Source of the DNA: Cytophagales bacterium
Lineage (GTDB): Bacteria; Bacteroidota; Bacteroidia; Cytophagales; Thermoflexibacteraceae
NCBI GenBank assembly: GCA_004294445.1
Contig: REAZ01000005.1
Location: 62,001 to 126,000 of the forward strand
DNA length: 64,000 nt
Direction of reading: 5' to 3'
Shown here: positions 8,176 to 15,416 of the stretch, piece after piece
Layout: each line of letters starts with the position of its first letter
Numbering within the stretch: the first letter of the stretch is position 1
Notes under the pieces: model-generated
What the model was told of the DNA's origin: nothing
The model's input: the letters and a program-made list of their open reading frames with translations, nothing else
The model's database searches: none
Made by a program: the position numbers and the translations under genes

Positions 8176-9105
8176 ATGAATAATAAACAAGAAATCATGC
8201 AGATAGAGATACTCACACCGCAGCATTGGAAAAGCTACGAACTCATTGATTCGGGAGGGTTTGAAAAGTTAGAACGCTTTGGCGAATTTATTACTGCCCG
8301 CCCCGAACCGCAAGCAGTTTGGGATAAATCGCTTTCTGAGAATGATTGGCGAAAGCAAGCCCATGCCGTTTTTGAAAATAAAAGTATCAAAGACGAAATG
8401 AACGAAAAAGGCAATTGGAATATGTTAAAAAAAATGCCCGAAAGATGGCAAATGGACTATAAATACAAAGATAACTTGCTCAAATTTAAGGCTTCTCTGA
8501 CTGCCTTTAAGCACGTAGGCGTGTTTCCTGAGCAGGCTGTAAATTGGGATTTTATCATTGACAAGACAAAGGCTATTGGCAATAAGACAGCCATAAAAAC
8601 GCCAAAAGTGCTAAATTTGTTTGCCTATACAGGTATTGCTTCTTTGGCTGCGAAAAGTGCGGGGGCAGATGTTACCCACGTAGATGCCCTCAAGCAGTTG
8701 GTAACGTGGGCAAATGAAAACAGAGAGATGAGCGGACTAAAAGACATACGATGGGTAGTGGAAGATGCCGTAAAATATGTAAAAAGAGAAGTGCGTAGAG
8801 GTGCTGTTTATCAGGGAATTATCTTAGACCCGCCTGCCTACGGACGTGGAGCAAATGGTGAAAAATGGGTGCTTGAAGAGGGCATCAATGAGCTGGTGAA
8901 GTTAGTAGCACAGTTGCTTGACAAAGAGCATCATTTTTTGGTGATGAACCTCTATTCCAAAGGCTTATCGGCGATTATTGGGGCAAACTTGATACAGAAT
9001 GCTTTTGGCAAAAAAGATAATTTGCAGATAGGCGAATTATATTTAGAAGATAGTTTTGAGAAAAAGTTACCTTTGGGCGTATTTAGCAGATTTTCAAGTT
9101 TATGA
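8176..9105 (+). CDS. Class I SAM-dependent RNA methyltransferase, RlmI/RlmK-like
   Basis: A 309-residue methyltransferase. The SAM-binding motif I is LNLFAYTGIASLAAKSAGA, followed by an acidic motif II (THVDALKQ), VVEDAVKYV, and the motif IV loop LDPPAYGRGANG. The N-terminal 100 residues resemble the PUA-less leader seen in Bacteroidota members of this family. By family it should methylate a base in large-subunit rRNA, but the exact position cannot be assigned. The start is taken as ATG 8176; an alternative in-frame ATG at 8209 (MQIEIL) is equally plausible. It stands upstream of pyrD in the same direction with a 69-bp gap. Confidence 0.82.
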   Translation: MNNKQEIMQIEILTPQHWKSYELIDSGGFEKLERFGEFITARPEPQAVWDKSLSENDWRKQAHAVFENKSIKDEMNEKGNWNMLKKMPERWQMDYKYKDNLLKFKASLTAFKHVGVFPEQAVNWDFIIDKTKAIGNKTAIKTPKVLNLFAYTGIASLAAKSAGADVTHVDALKQLVTWANENREMSGLKDIRWVVEDAVKYVKREVRRGAVYQGIILDPPAYGRGANGEKWVLEEGINELVKLVAQLLDKEHHFLVMNLYSKGLSAIIGANLIQNAFGKKDNLQIGELYLEDSFEKKLPLGVFSRFSSL

Positions 9106-9174
9106 TGGTTAGCTATAGCGATTCGTTAAAACAAAAATATAAAATCATCGTTAAACTCACAGACACCCCTACCA

Positions 9175-10227
9175 ATGTATAAATTATTTTTCCGCCCAAT
9201 TTTGTTCTTTTTTGATGCAGAAAGGGCGCATCGTATTACTTTCAACTTATTGAAGATAAGTTTTTTACTCCCTTTTTCAAAAACAATTTTTAAAAGCCTT
9301 TTTTTTTATGAAAGCCCTAAATTAGAAAAAAATATTATGGGCTTGAAGTTCAAAAATCCGATAGGCTTGGCTGCGGGTTTCGACAAAAATGCTGAACTTA
9401 TAGATGAGTTTGCCTCTTTTGGTTTTGGCTTTATAGAAATAGGCACTGTTACGCCCAAAGGTCAGGAAGGCAATCCGAAGCCTCGCCTATTTAGGCTTTT
9501 GGAAGATGAGGCTATCATCAATCGTATGGGTTTTAATAACGAAGGGGTAGAAAAAATAGTAGAAAGGCTAAAAAAACGCAAGTCTGACGTGATAGTAGGC
9601 GGCAATATTGGCAAAAACAAAGTTACACCGAATGAAGATGCAGCCAAAGATTATGAAATTACTTTTGATGCCCTGCACGATTTTGTGGACTACTTTGTGG
9701 TAAATGTAAGTTCTCCTAATACGCCTAATTTGAGGGAGTTACAAGACAAAGAACCACTAAAAAATTTGCTAAGGACATTGAAAGAGAAAAATTTGAAAAA
9801 AGACAAAAAAAAGCCTATTTTGCTGAAAATTGCACCCGATTTGAATGAAAACCAATTGGAGGACATCATAGAGATAGTGCAAGAGGTAGGCATTGAGGGC
9901 ATTGTAGCAACTAATACAACGATTGGTAGAGAAAATTTGAAAACAGTTCAATCGGAAGTAGATGCAGTAGGGGCGGGCGGGCTAAGTGGCAAACCGCTTT
10001 GCCATCGCAGTACGGAAGTGATTAGATTTTTAAGGCAAAGATTAGCCAAAGAGTTTGTAATCATAGGTGTCGGCGGAATTTTTACTGCCAAAGATGCCCA
10101 AGAAAAATTGGACGCGGGGGCAGATCTGGTGCAAGTATATACAGGATTTGTATATGAGGGAGTGAGTATGATTGGCAAGATTAAACGGCATTTGGAAAAA
10201 TATCATTTAACCATAAAGACTTTGTAA
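9175..10227 (+). CDS. pyrD: Dihydroorotate dehydrogenase (quinone), class 2
   Basis: A 350-residue flavoprotein that oxidises dihydroorotate to orotate with quinone at the inner membrane in pyrimidine synthesis. It has the N-terminal helical membrane-association extension of class 2 enzymes ([12 protein letters not shown]), then [40 protein letters not shown], the catalytic-loop region [14 protein letters not shown] with the class 2 serine, LLKIAPDL, and FMN phosphate-binding GGLSGKPL and GVGGI. Length is normal. trkH starts 5 bp after the stop codon, so the two are likely co-transcribed. Confidence 0.96.
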   Translation: MYKLFFRPILFFFDAERAHRITFNLLKISFLLPFSKTIFKSLFFYESPKLEKNIMGLKFKNPIGLAAGFDKNAELIDEFASFGFGFIEIGTVTPKGQEGNPKPRLFRLLEDEAIINRMGFNNEGVEKIVERLKKRKSDVIVGGNIGKNKVTPNEDAAKDYEITFDALHDFVDYFVVNVSSPNTPNLRELQDKEPLKNLLRTLKEKNLKKDKKKPILLKIAPDLNENQLEDIIEIVQEVGIEGIVATNTTIGRENLKTVQSEVDAVGAGGLSGKPLCHRSTEVIRFLRQRLAKEFVIIGVGGIFTAKDAQEKLDAGADLVQVYTGFVYEGVSMIGKIKRHLEKYHLTIKTL

Positions 10228-10232
10228 AACTC

Positions 10233-12044
10233 ATGTGGAAGGCAATAGGTACATTTATTATAAAAAGAAATGAGTCTATTAATTTGACTATTAAAATAAT
10301 AGGTCAGTTTAATGTGGCTGTAGCTATTTTTATGCTTATCTATCGCTACGGATTCATCTTGAATGACCAAGAAACAAGAGATATTTTTTATATTTTAGAT
10401 TGGCAATTTCTTATCTACCTGATTAACTTTTCTTTTCGCCTGCTATTTTCTTACAATAGGTCAGATTTTTTGAAAGAAGAACGTTTTGAACTCGTATTGG
10501 CATCTTTGATAGCTGTATATGGGATGGCAAATTATTTTTTTGGGTTCAAAATAATTCTTTATTATTTTCAGCTATTTTCCGCCCATAATCCAGAGGTTTC
10601 CTACCAGCATTTCTTGAGTATTTGCATGGTCATCATCATCATTTTAGGAATTTCCAGAGGGGCAAATAGCGTTTCCGAACTCAAGCTCAAGCCCGCCGTT
10701 ACCTTTGTAATGAGTTTTGTTATCTTGATTTTGGGCGGTGCATTGCTGCTTATGCTGCCCGCAATGACTACTCAAGGCTCTATGGATTTCATAGATGCCC
10801 TATTCACCTCCGCAAGTGCTTCTTGCGTAACGGGGCTAATTGTGGTAGACACTGCTACTTTTTTTACTTTCAAAGGCAAATTAGTCCTCATGTTGCTCAT
10901 ACAGTTAGGGGGGTTGGGTATCGTGCTTTTTGCTACGTTTTTTTCAAGTTTTTTGTCGAGTGGCGTAAGTCTGAAGCAGCAATCCATCATGCAAGACTTT
11001 TTGAGTAGTGAAAATCTCGCATCTGCAAAAGAGCTACTTCGGAAAGTGGTTTTTATTACTATTTTGGTAGAATCAATTGGTTTTGTCCTGATTTTCTTTT
11101 CTTGGGACGAAGAACTCTGGGATGCGGAGCAGCAGTTCAAGGGGTTAGGAGATAAAATTTTTCATTCTGCATTTCACGCTATTTCAGCTTTTTGCAATGC
11201 GGGCTTTAGCACTTTTACTGACGGCATGTACAATCTGGAACTTAAAACCCAACGTATGTATGCCATACATTTTATTTTGGCATGGTTAGTCATTTTTGGA
11301 GGTTTGGGCTTTACGGTCATTGAGGATATTTTCCACCCAAAAAACATAAGAAAACGTTATTTGATGCCTTGGAAAAAACTTACGCATAACACCAACATTA
11401 CTATCAAATTTACATTTATATTAGTTGTGCTTGGCACGGTAGCCTTTATGATTTTTGAATTTAATCAGTTGCGTGACCGCACCATCATCGAGTCCTTTAT
11501 TACTGCCTTCTTCCAATCTGTGATTACGCGTACGGCGGGGTTCAACTCGCTGGATTTTGCTACTTTGCAGAATGCCACTATTGTGCTTTGCATTTTTCTC
11601 ATGTTCATTGGTGCTGGCTCAGGCTCTACGGCAGGCGGCATCAAGGTTACGACTTTTGTTGTTATTTTGTACTCCTCTATTGCTAATATTTCGGGGCAAA
11701 AAAATATCAATATTGATAGGCGAAATATCCCTACTGATATTGTAAATCGTGCTTTTGCTATTCTTATGTTTGCAGTAAGTTATAACAGCATTGCCATTTT
11801 TCTACTTTCTATTACAGAGTCGGAAAAGGACATTTTGAAGGTTGTTTTCGAGCAAATTTCAGCTTTTGCCACCGTAGGTGTGAGCATGGGCATTACCGCC
11901 AAACTTTCAGCCTTAGGCAAGCTAATCATTACGCTTACTATGTTTGTTGGGCGAGTAGGTACAGTAACCTTAGCACTTGCCCTTAGCAAAAAAGCAATGA
12001 GTACCGCCTTCGAATATCCTAAAACACACCTTTTAATTGGTTGA
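10233..12044 (+). CDS. trkH: TrkH-family potassium uptake channel subunit
   Basis: A 603-residue membrane protein of the TrkH/KtrB superfamily with four M1-P-M2 repeats. The four filter loops can be seen: SASASCVTGL, ISAFCNAGFSTF, VITRTAGFNSLDF and ISAFATVGVSMG. The gate-region GSGSTAGGIKVTTF is also present. An extra N-terminal region of about 150 residues holds several more membrane segments. It would import K+ with a cytoplasmic TrkA/KtrA gating subunit, but none is encoded next to it. It is tightly linked to pyrD (5-bp gap), without an obvious functional connection. Confidence 0.93.
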   Translation: MWKAIGTFIIKRNESINLTIKIIGQFNVAVAIFMLIYRYGFILNDQETRDIFYILDWQFLIYLINFSFRLLFSYNRSDFLKEERFELVLASLIAVYGMANYFFGFKIILYYFQLFSAHNPEVSYQHFLSICMVIIIILGISRGANSVSELKLKPAVTFVMSFVILILGGALLLMLPAMTTQGSMDFIDALFTSASASCVTGLIVVDTATFFTFKGKLVLMLLIQLGGLGIVLFATFFSSFLSSGVSLKQQSIMQDFLSSENLASAKELLRKVVFITILVESIGFVLIFFSWDEELWDAEQQFKGLGDKIFHSAFHAISAFCNAGFSTFTDGMYNLELKTQRMYAIHFILAWLVIFGGLGFTVIEDIFHPKNIRKRYLMPWKKLTHNTNITIKFTFILVVLGTVAFMIFEFNQLRDRTIIESFITAFFQSVITRTAGFNSLDFATLQNATIVLCIFLMFIGAGSGSTAGGIKVTTFVVILYSSIANISGQKNINIDRRNIPTDIVNRAFAILMFAVSYNSIAIFLLSITESEKDILKVVFEQISAFATVGVSMGITAKLSALGKLIITLTMFVGRVGTVTLALALSKKAMSTAFEYPKTHLLIG

Positions 12045-12071
12045 TTTAGGCAAATTTATTAAAAATAGCTT

Positions 12072-12079
12072 TATATTTG
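12072..12079 (+). promoter_or_regulatory. Putative -7 element for the TPR gene
   Basis: TATATTTG, a full match to TAnnTTTG, 22 bp ahead of the ATG at 12102. The -33 position has only TTTAGG. Confidence 0.38.
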
Positions 12080-12101
12080 CGACTCAAAAATTTGAATAAG
12101 T

Positions 12102-12800
12102 ATGCAAAATCACTACGAAAAAGGATTACAAAAACTCAAAGAAGGGAAGTATAGCGAAGCCCTCATTAATTTTGATAAAGCCTTAGCCGAAAACCCATAC
12201 GATGCTTCTTGCATGAGTGATAAGGCTGTAGCACTTTTTCACTTAGACAAAAAAGCCGAATCGTTGGCACTTTTAGACCATGCCCAAAAATTAGAACCCG
12301 CTAATCCATATCGCTACTCAAGCAGGGCGTTTGTAAAAGATGCTATGGGAGATTTGCAAGGAGCTATTTTGGATTATCAGAAGGCAATAGAGCTTGACCC
12401 CGAAGACATGGTAGCGTATAATAATTTAGGGCTTATCGAGGAAAAATTAGGCTATAAGGAGGCTGCAAAGAAGAAATTTGCAGAGGCAGACGCATTAGCA
12501 AAAAAATTAGGGATTGATTTTGACGAAGATGGCAATTTTGTGTCCTCGAAATCGAGGGAAGATATACCTTCGGCTACAAGCGGGCAGAGAAATGAGCAGG
12601 AAGAAGGAGATGTAAGTGAGAGTATGCCCCCTATTCGTAAAAAAATAGTCGAGCAAATCGCTATGCCTCCTATGGAAGAGCAGGCAAGTGCAGGCACACA
12701 AAATCTGACACCTAAAAATTATTTACAAGTTTTCAAAGAGGTATTTACCTCCAAAAAAGTTTTTAATGAATTTATAAATTTTGTGCTAAAGAAAAAGTAA
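12102..12800 (+). CDS. Tetratricopeptide repeat protein
   Basis: A 232-residue protein. Residues 1-125 contain three to four TPR repeats (GLQKLKEGKYSEALINFDKA, KAVALFHLDKKAESLALLD, AYNNLGLIEEKLGYKEAAKK). The remainder is a charged, Pro/Ser-rich linker and a short tail with KNYLQVFKEVFTSKKVFNEFI. No signal peptide or membrane helix is seen, so it is probably cytoplasmic and acts as a protein-binding adaptor. gldF follows 24 bp after its stop in the same direction, which suggests one transcript and a possible link to gliding, but this is only context. Confidence 0.82.
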   Translation: MQNHYEKGLQKLKEGKYSEALINFDKALAENPYDASCMSDKAVALFHLDKKAESLALLDHAQKLEPANPYRYSSRAFVKDAMGDLQGAILDYQKAIELDPEDMVAYNNLGLIEEKLGYKEAAKKKFAEADALAKKLGIDFDEDGNFVSSKSREDIPSATSGQRNEQEEGDVSESMPPIRKKIVEQIAMPPMEEQASAGTQNLTPKNYLQVFKEVFTSKKVFNEFINFVLKKK

Positions 12801-12824
12801 TTTCAAAAACAAGAATCCCTTAGT

Positions 12825-13553
12825 ATGTTAGCAATCCTGCAAAAAGAACTCAATAGCTTTTTTAACTCTTTAGTTGGCTATATAGTCATGATAGTTTTCT
12901 TGACAGGTACGGGCTTATTTATGTGGGTGTTTCCTGATACCGAAGTGCTTGGCTACGGCTTTGCTACTATGGAAACCTTGTTTTCTATGACTCCTTTTGT
13001 ATATTTGTTCCTCATTCCCGCTATCACGATGCGAACCTTTGCCGAAGAAAAAAAAGCAGGGACAATGGAGCTGCTTCTTACTCGCCCACTTACTGATTTT
13101 CAGATAATTATAGGAAAATACATAGCAAGCTGGTTGCTTGTTATTTTTGCACTCCTGCCCACGCTTATCTACTATTTTTCTATCTCAGCACTTGGTACTC
13201 CGCAGGGTAATATAGACACTGCCGCAGTAATCGGCTCTTATATTGGCTTGTTTTTGCTTGGTGCCGTATTTACTTCAATTGGTATTTTTGCTTCTTCCAT
13301 CACTGATAACCAGATAGTTGCTTTTATTTTGTCCGTTTTTTTCTGTTTCATCTTATATACAGGCTTTTCCTCTCTTGCCCAGCTCGACCTTTGGGAAGGT
13401 AGCGCATACATTGTCAATCAGTTAGGCATAGATTTTCATTATGCCGCCATGAGCAAAGGACTCATAGACTCTCGCAATCTGCTTTACTTCTTTAGTATCA
13501 TTACTATTTTTCTTTACCTTACCTACCTAAACTTAAGAAGTCGCAAATGGTAA
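12825..13553 (+). CDS. gldF: Gliding motility-associated ABC transporter permease GldF
   Basis: A 242-residue ABC-2 type permease with six hydrophobic segments. The start MLAILQKELNSFFNSLVGYI, the central RTFAEEKKAGTMELLLTRPL and the KYIASWLL segment are characteristic of GldF, which with GldG and the ATPase GldA forms a transporter needed for gliding in Flavobacterium. The normal partner gldG usually follows directly, but here the next gene is a DUF1611 protein behind its own promoter. Either gldG is elsewhere or this is a GldF paralogue with another role. Fold assignment is firm; the gliding role is by family. Confidence 0.85.
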   Translation: MLAILQKELNSFFNSLVGYIVMIVFLTGTGLFMWVFPDTEVLGYGFATMETLFSMTPFVYLFLIPAITMRTFAEEKKAGTMELLLTRPLTDFQIIIGKYIASWLLVIFALLPTLIYYFSISALGTPQGNIDTAAVIGSYIGLFLLGAVFTSIGIFASSITDNQIVAFILSVFFCFILYTGFSSLAQLDLWEGSAYIVNQLGIDFHYAAMSKGLIDSRNLLYFFSIITIFLYLTYLNLRSRKW

Positions 13554-13571
13554 AAGATAAGAAGAACACAT

Positions 13572-13606
13572 TTTTTTGCAAAAAAGCCAATAAAAGATTA
13601 TCTTTG
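13572..13606 (+). promoter_or_regulatory. Bacteroidota-type promoter of the DUF1611 gene
   Basis: A run ending TTTTTTG (to 13578, -33) and TATCTTTG (13599-13606, -7) are spaced 20 bp apart. This is one of the best promoter matches in the window and implies a leader of about 75 nt before the ATG at 13691. Confidence 0.55.
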
Positions 13607-13690
13607 TATCAAAGTTCTTAATAAAAATCACTTTTTTAAGAACAAAATTTAAAAAGTGTTATTTATCATCTTGAAAATTCTGTACAAATT

Positions 13691-14770
13691 ATGGACGGAA
13701 ATGCAATCATTCTCACGCATGGTTTACTTAATTTGGACTTTGCCAAAGTAGCTCACGGACTCATCAGAGGCACTGAACGGTATAATATTTTGGCAATCAT
13801 AGACCATAAATTTGCAGGCTTAGAAATTCGAGACCTTCTTGGTGGCGATTTTGCGAGCATTCCGATTTATGATAGCATTGGTGCTGCTATCAGTATGGTA
13901 GGTGAAAAGATAGATTATTTGATTATTGGGCTTGCTTTTACTGGTGGCAAAATTCCAAAAGACGTACTTCCCATTATCAAATCTGCAATTATCTCAGGAA
14001 TGTCTGTGGTGAATGGTTCGCATCAGTTTTTGTCTGCCATTCCAGAAATAGCAGACTTGGCAAAAGAGCATGATGTTGCCCTCATAGATGTACGAAAGCC
14101 CAAGCCAAAGTCGGAGTTGCATACTTGGACAGGGAGAATCCGCCAAGTAAAAACGCCAAAAATTGCCATTTTAGGGACAGATTCAGCTATAGGGAAGCGT
14201 ACTACTTGCTCGCTACTTACCGATTCGGCAAGAAATATGGGGCTACGTGCCGAAATGATATACACAGGGCAAACGGGCTGGATGCTTGGTAATAAATATG
14301 GCTTTATCTTAGACGCAACTGTAAATGACTTTATTGCGGGAGAGTTAGAGCATGCTTTGGTGTCTTGCGCAAGGGAAACAGACCCACAACTTATTTTTAT
14401 GGAGGGGCAGTCTGCCCTACGCAACCCTATGGGAGTATGTGGGAGTGAGTTTTTGACCTCTGGACAGGCTAACGGAGTAATACTTCAGCACAAACCATCG
14501 CGCGAATACTACCACGATACCGAAGAAATGCCCGTCATGATTCCCTCTCTCCAAAGCGAAGTAGCCCTCATCAAAATGTATGGCGTAGAAACATTGGCGA
14601 TAACACTCAACGGAGACGGACTCTCAAAGGCACAAGCTACGCGCTATAAAGAAGAATACGCCGAAGAACTCGGCATACCCGTATTCTTCCCTTTCCAAGA
14701 CGGCGTAGATAAACTATTGGAGATGCTTTGCGATAAATACAGACTAAAAATAGAAAAAGAGTTCGTTTAA
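13691..14770 (+). CDS. DUF1611 family P-loop protein (DgcN-like)
   Basis: A 359-residue protein of the DUF1611 family. An N-terminal Rossmann-like domain (residues 1-130) is followed by a P-loop domain with Walker A GTDSAIGKRTT at about 161-171, then YTGQTGWMLG, EGQSALRNP and LQHKPSREYY motifs typical of the family. Some DUF1611 members (DgcN) act as N-acyltransferases in D-amino acid catabolism, and in Bacteroidota they often neighbour dipeptide epimerases. Here no such partner is adjacent, so the reaction is not assigned. It has its own strong promoter and a hairpin after the stop. Confidence 0.83.
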   Translation: MDGNAIILTHGLLNLDFAKVAHGLIRGTERYNILAIIDHKFAGLEIRDLLGGDFASIPIYDSIGAAISMVGEKIDYLIIGLAFTGGKIPKDVLPIIKSAIISGMSVVNGSHQFLSAIPEIADLAKEHDVALIDVRKPKPKSELHTWTGRIRQVKTPKIAILGTDSAIGKRTTCSLLTDSARNMGLRAEMIYTGQTGWMLGNKYGFILDATVNDFIAGELEHALVSCARETDPQLIFMEGQSALRNPMGVCGSEFLTSGQANGVILQHKPSREYYHDTEEMPVMIPSLQSEVALIKMYGVETLAITLNGDGLSKAQATRYKEEYAEELGIPVFFPFQDGVDKLLEMLCDKYRLKIEKEFV

Positions 14771-14779
14771 AAAATTAAA

Positions 14780-14799
14780 TGCTTGTATAGGTACAAGCA
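14780..14799 (+). terminator. Hairpin after the DUF1611 gene, possible terminator
   Basis: TGCTTGTA/TACAAGCA, a perfect 8-bp stem with loop TAGG, 10 bp after the stop codon. It is followed by AATATAAAATTTTTAT rather than a clean T run, so it is a weak terminator candidate. Confidence 0.4.
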
Positions 14800-14816
14800 A
14801 ATATAAAATTTTTATA

Positions 14817-14824
14817 TAAATTTG
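14817..14824 (+). promoter_or_regulatory. Putative -7 element of tRNA-Arg
   Basis: TAAATTTG matches TAnnTTTG 30 bp ahead of the tRNA. No TTG is found at the expected -33 distance. Confidence 0.4.
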
Positions 14825-14853
14825 CATGCCGTTCCGATTCTAATGGAGCATTC

Positions 14854-14927
14854 GCACTCATAGTTCAACTGGATAGAATATCAGATTTCGGCTCTGAGGG
14901 TTGAGGGTTCGAATCCTTCTGAGTGCA
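14854..14927 (+). tRNA. tRNA-Arg (anticodon TCG)
   Basis: A complete 74-nt cloverleaf. The acceptor is GCACTCA (14854-14860) with TGAGTGC (14920-14926) and discriminator A. The D arm contains GTTCAACTGGATAGAAT, the anticodon stem is TCAGA/TCTGA with loop TTTCGGC (TCG at 14888-14890), and the T arm contains GAGGGTTCGAATCCTTC. CCA is not encoded. It marks the left edge of the accessory region that follows. Confidence 0.95.
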
Positions 14928-14948
14928 TTTTAAAACGTAACTCATTGA

Positions 14949-15068
14949 TTATCAAGCAGTTACAAAATTAAAAAAAGTAAACCCCAAATTTTAGGGTTTA
15001 CTTTTTTGTTTATCAAGCAGTTACAAGATGAGAAACACTATTCTATATTATAACTACCTGATAATCAA
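14949..15068 (+). repeat. Three short repeats downstream of tRNA-Arg
   Basis: TTATCAAGCAGTTACAA occurs twice as an exact 17-bp direct repeat (14949-14965 and 15010-15026), flanking a terminator hairpin. A third, inverted, near-copy AACTACCTGATAATCAA lies at 15052-15068 (15 of 17 bases match the reverse complement of TTGATTATCAAGCAGTT at 14945). Such clustered sites next to a tRNA 3' end could be recombinase binding sites or scars of integration, but no integrase gene is present. Nothing else is recognised in the 362 bp between the DUF1611 gene and the next small ORF apart from the tRNA and hairpins. Confidence 0.5.
14976..15007 (+). terminator. Intrinsic terminator of tRNA-Arg
   Basis: AGTAAACCC (14976-14984) and GGGTTTACT (14994-15002) form a 9-bp stem followed by a T run, with an A run before it, so it may work in both directions. 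It is enclosed by the 17-bp direct repeats. Confidence 0.65.
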
Positions 15069-15132
15069 TTTGCCTTTGTTGGTGTTTTTTTACCAATAAA
15101 TAAAAATTAAGCACTTTTTAAAAGTAAAATCT

Positions 15133-15363
15133 ATGGAAAATTTATTGATAATGCCAAAAAATAGTGAGGAGTTTAGCTTTTTGCAGGAGCTACTCAAAAA
15201 GCTAAATATTGCTACGCAGGTAGTAAGCCCCGAAGTTTGGGAAGTGCCTACTACAGCAGAACTACTGCAAATATCTGTACCTTCTTTGAATGAAGTTTGG
15301 GAAAATGAGGATAGTGAGGTATGGCATAGCTACTTGACCGAAACCGAAAAAGCAAATGTATAA
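15133..15363 (+). CDS. Small orphan antitoxin-like protein
   Basis: A 76-residue acidic protein beginning MENLLIMPKNSEEFSFLQEL and ending in W-H-S-Y-L-T-E-T-E-K. I do not recognise a named family with certainty. The pattern of an N-terminal short-strand/helix region (KNSEEFSFLQELLKKLNI) followed by an acidic C-terminal tail resembles small antitoxins of cyanobacteria and Bacteroidota that pair with RelE/PIN-type toxins. No toxin gene follows; the next gene, 53 bp downstream, is the restriction-modification enzyme. It may be the surviving half of a module or a small partner or regulator of the R-M gene. Confidence 0.5.
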   Translation: MENLLIMPKNSEEFSFLQELLKKLNIATQVVSPEVWEVPTTAELLQISVPSLNEVWENEDSEVWHSYLTETEKANV

Positions 15364-15382
15364 GCAAAGAGATACAATTTGG

Positions 15383-15390
15383 TATCTTTG
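15383..15390 (+). promoter_or_regulatory. Putative -7 element of the R-M gene
   Basis: TATCTTTG, a full match to TAnnTTTG, 26 bp ahead of the ATG at 15417. No -33 box is clear. It suggests that the R-M gene can be transcribed apart from the small upstream gene. Confidence 0.4.
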
Positions 15391-15416
15391 AAAGAAAAAT
15401 AAACAATCCTAAAAAA

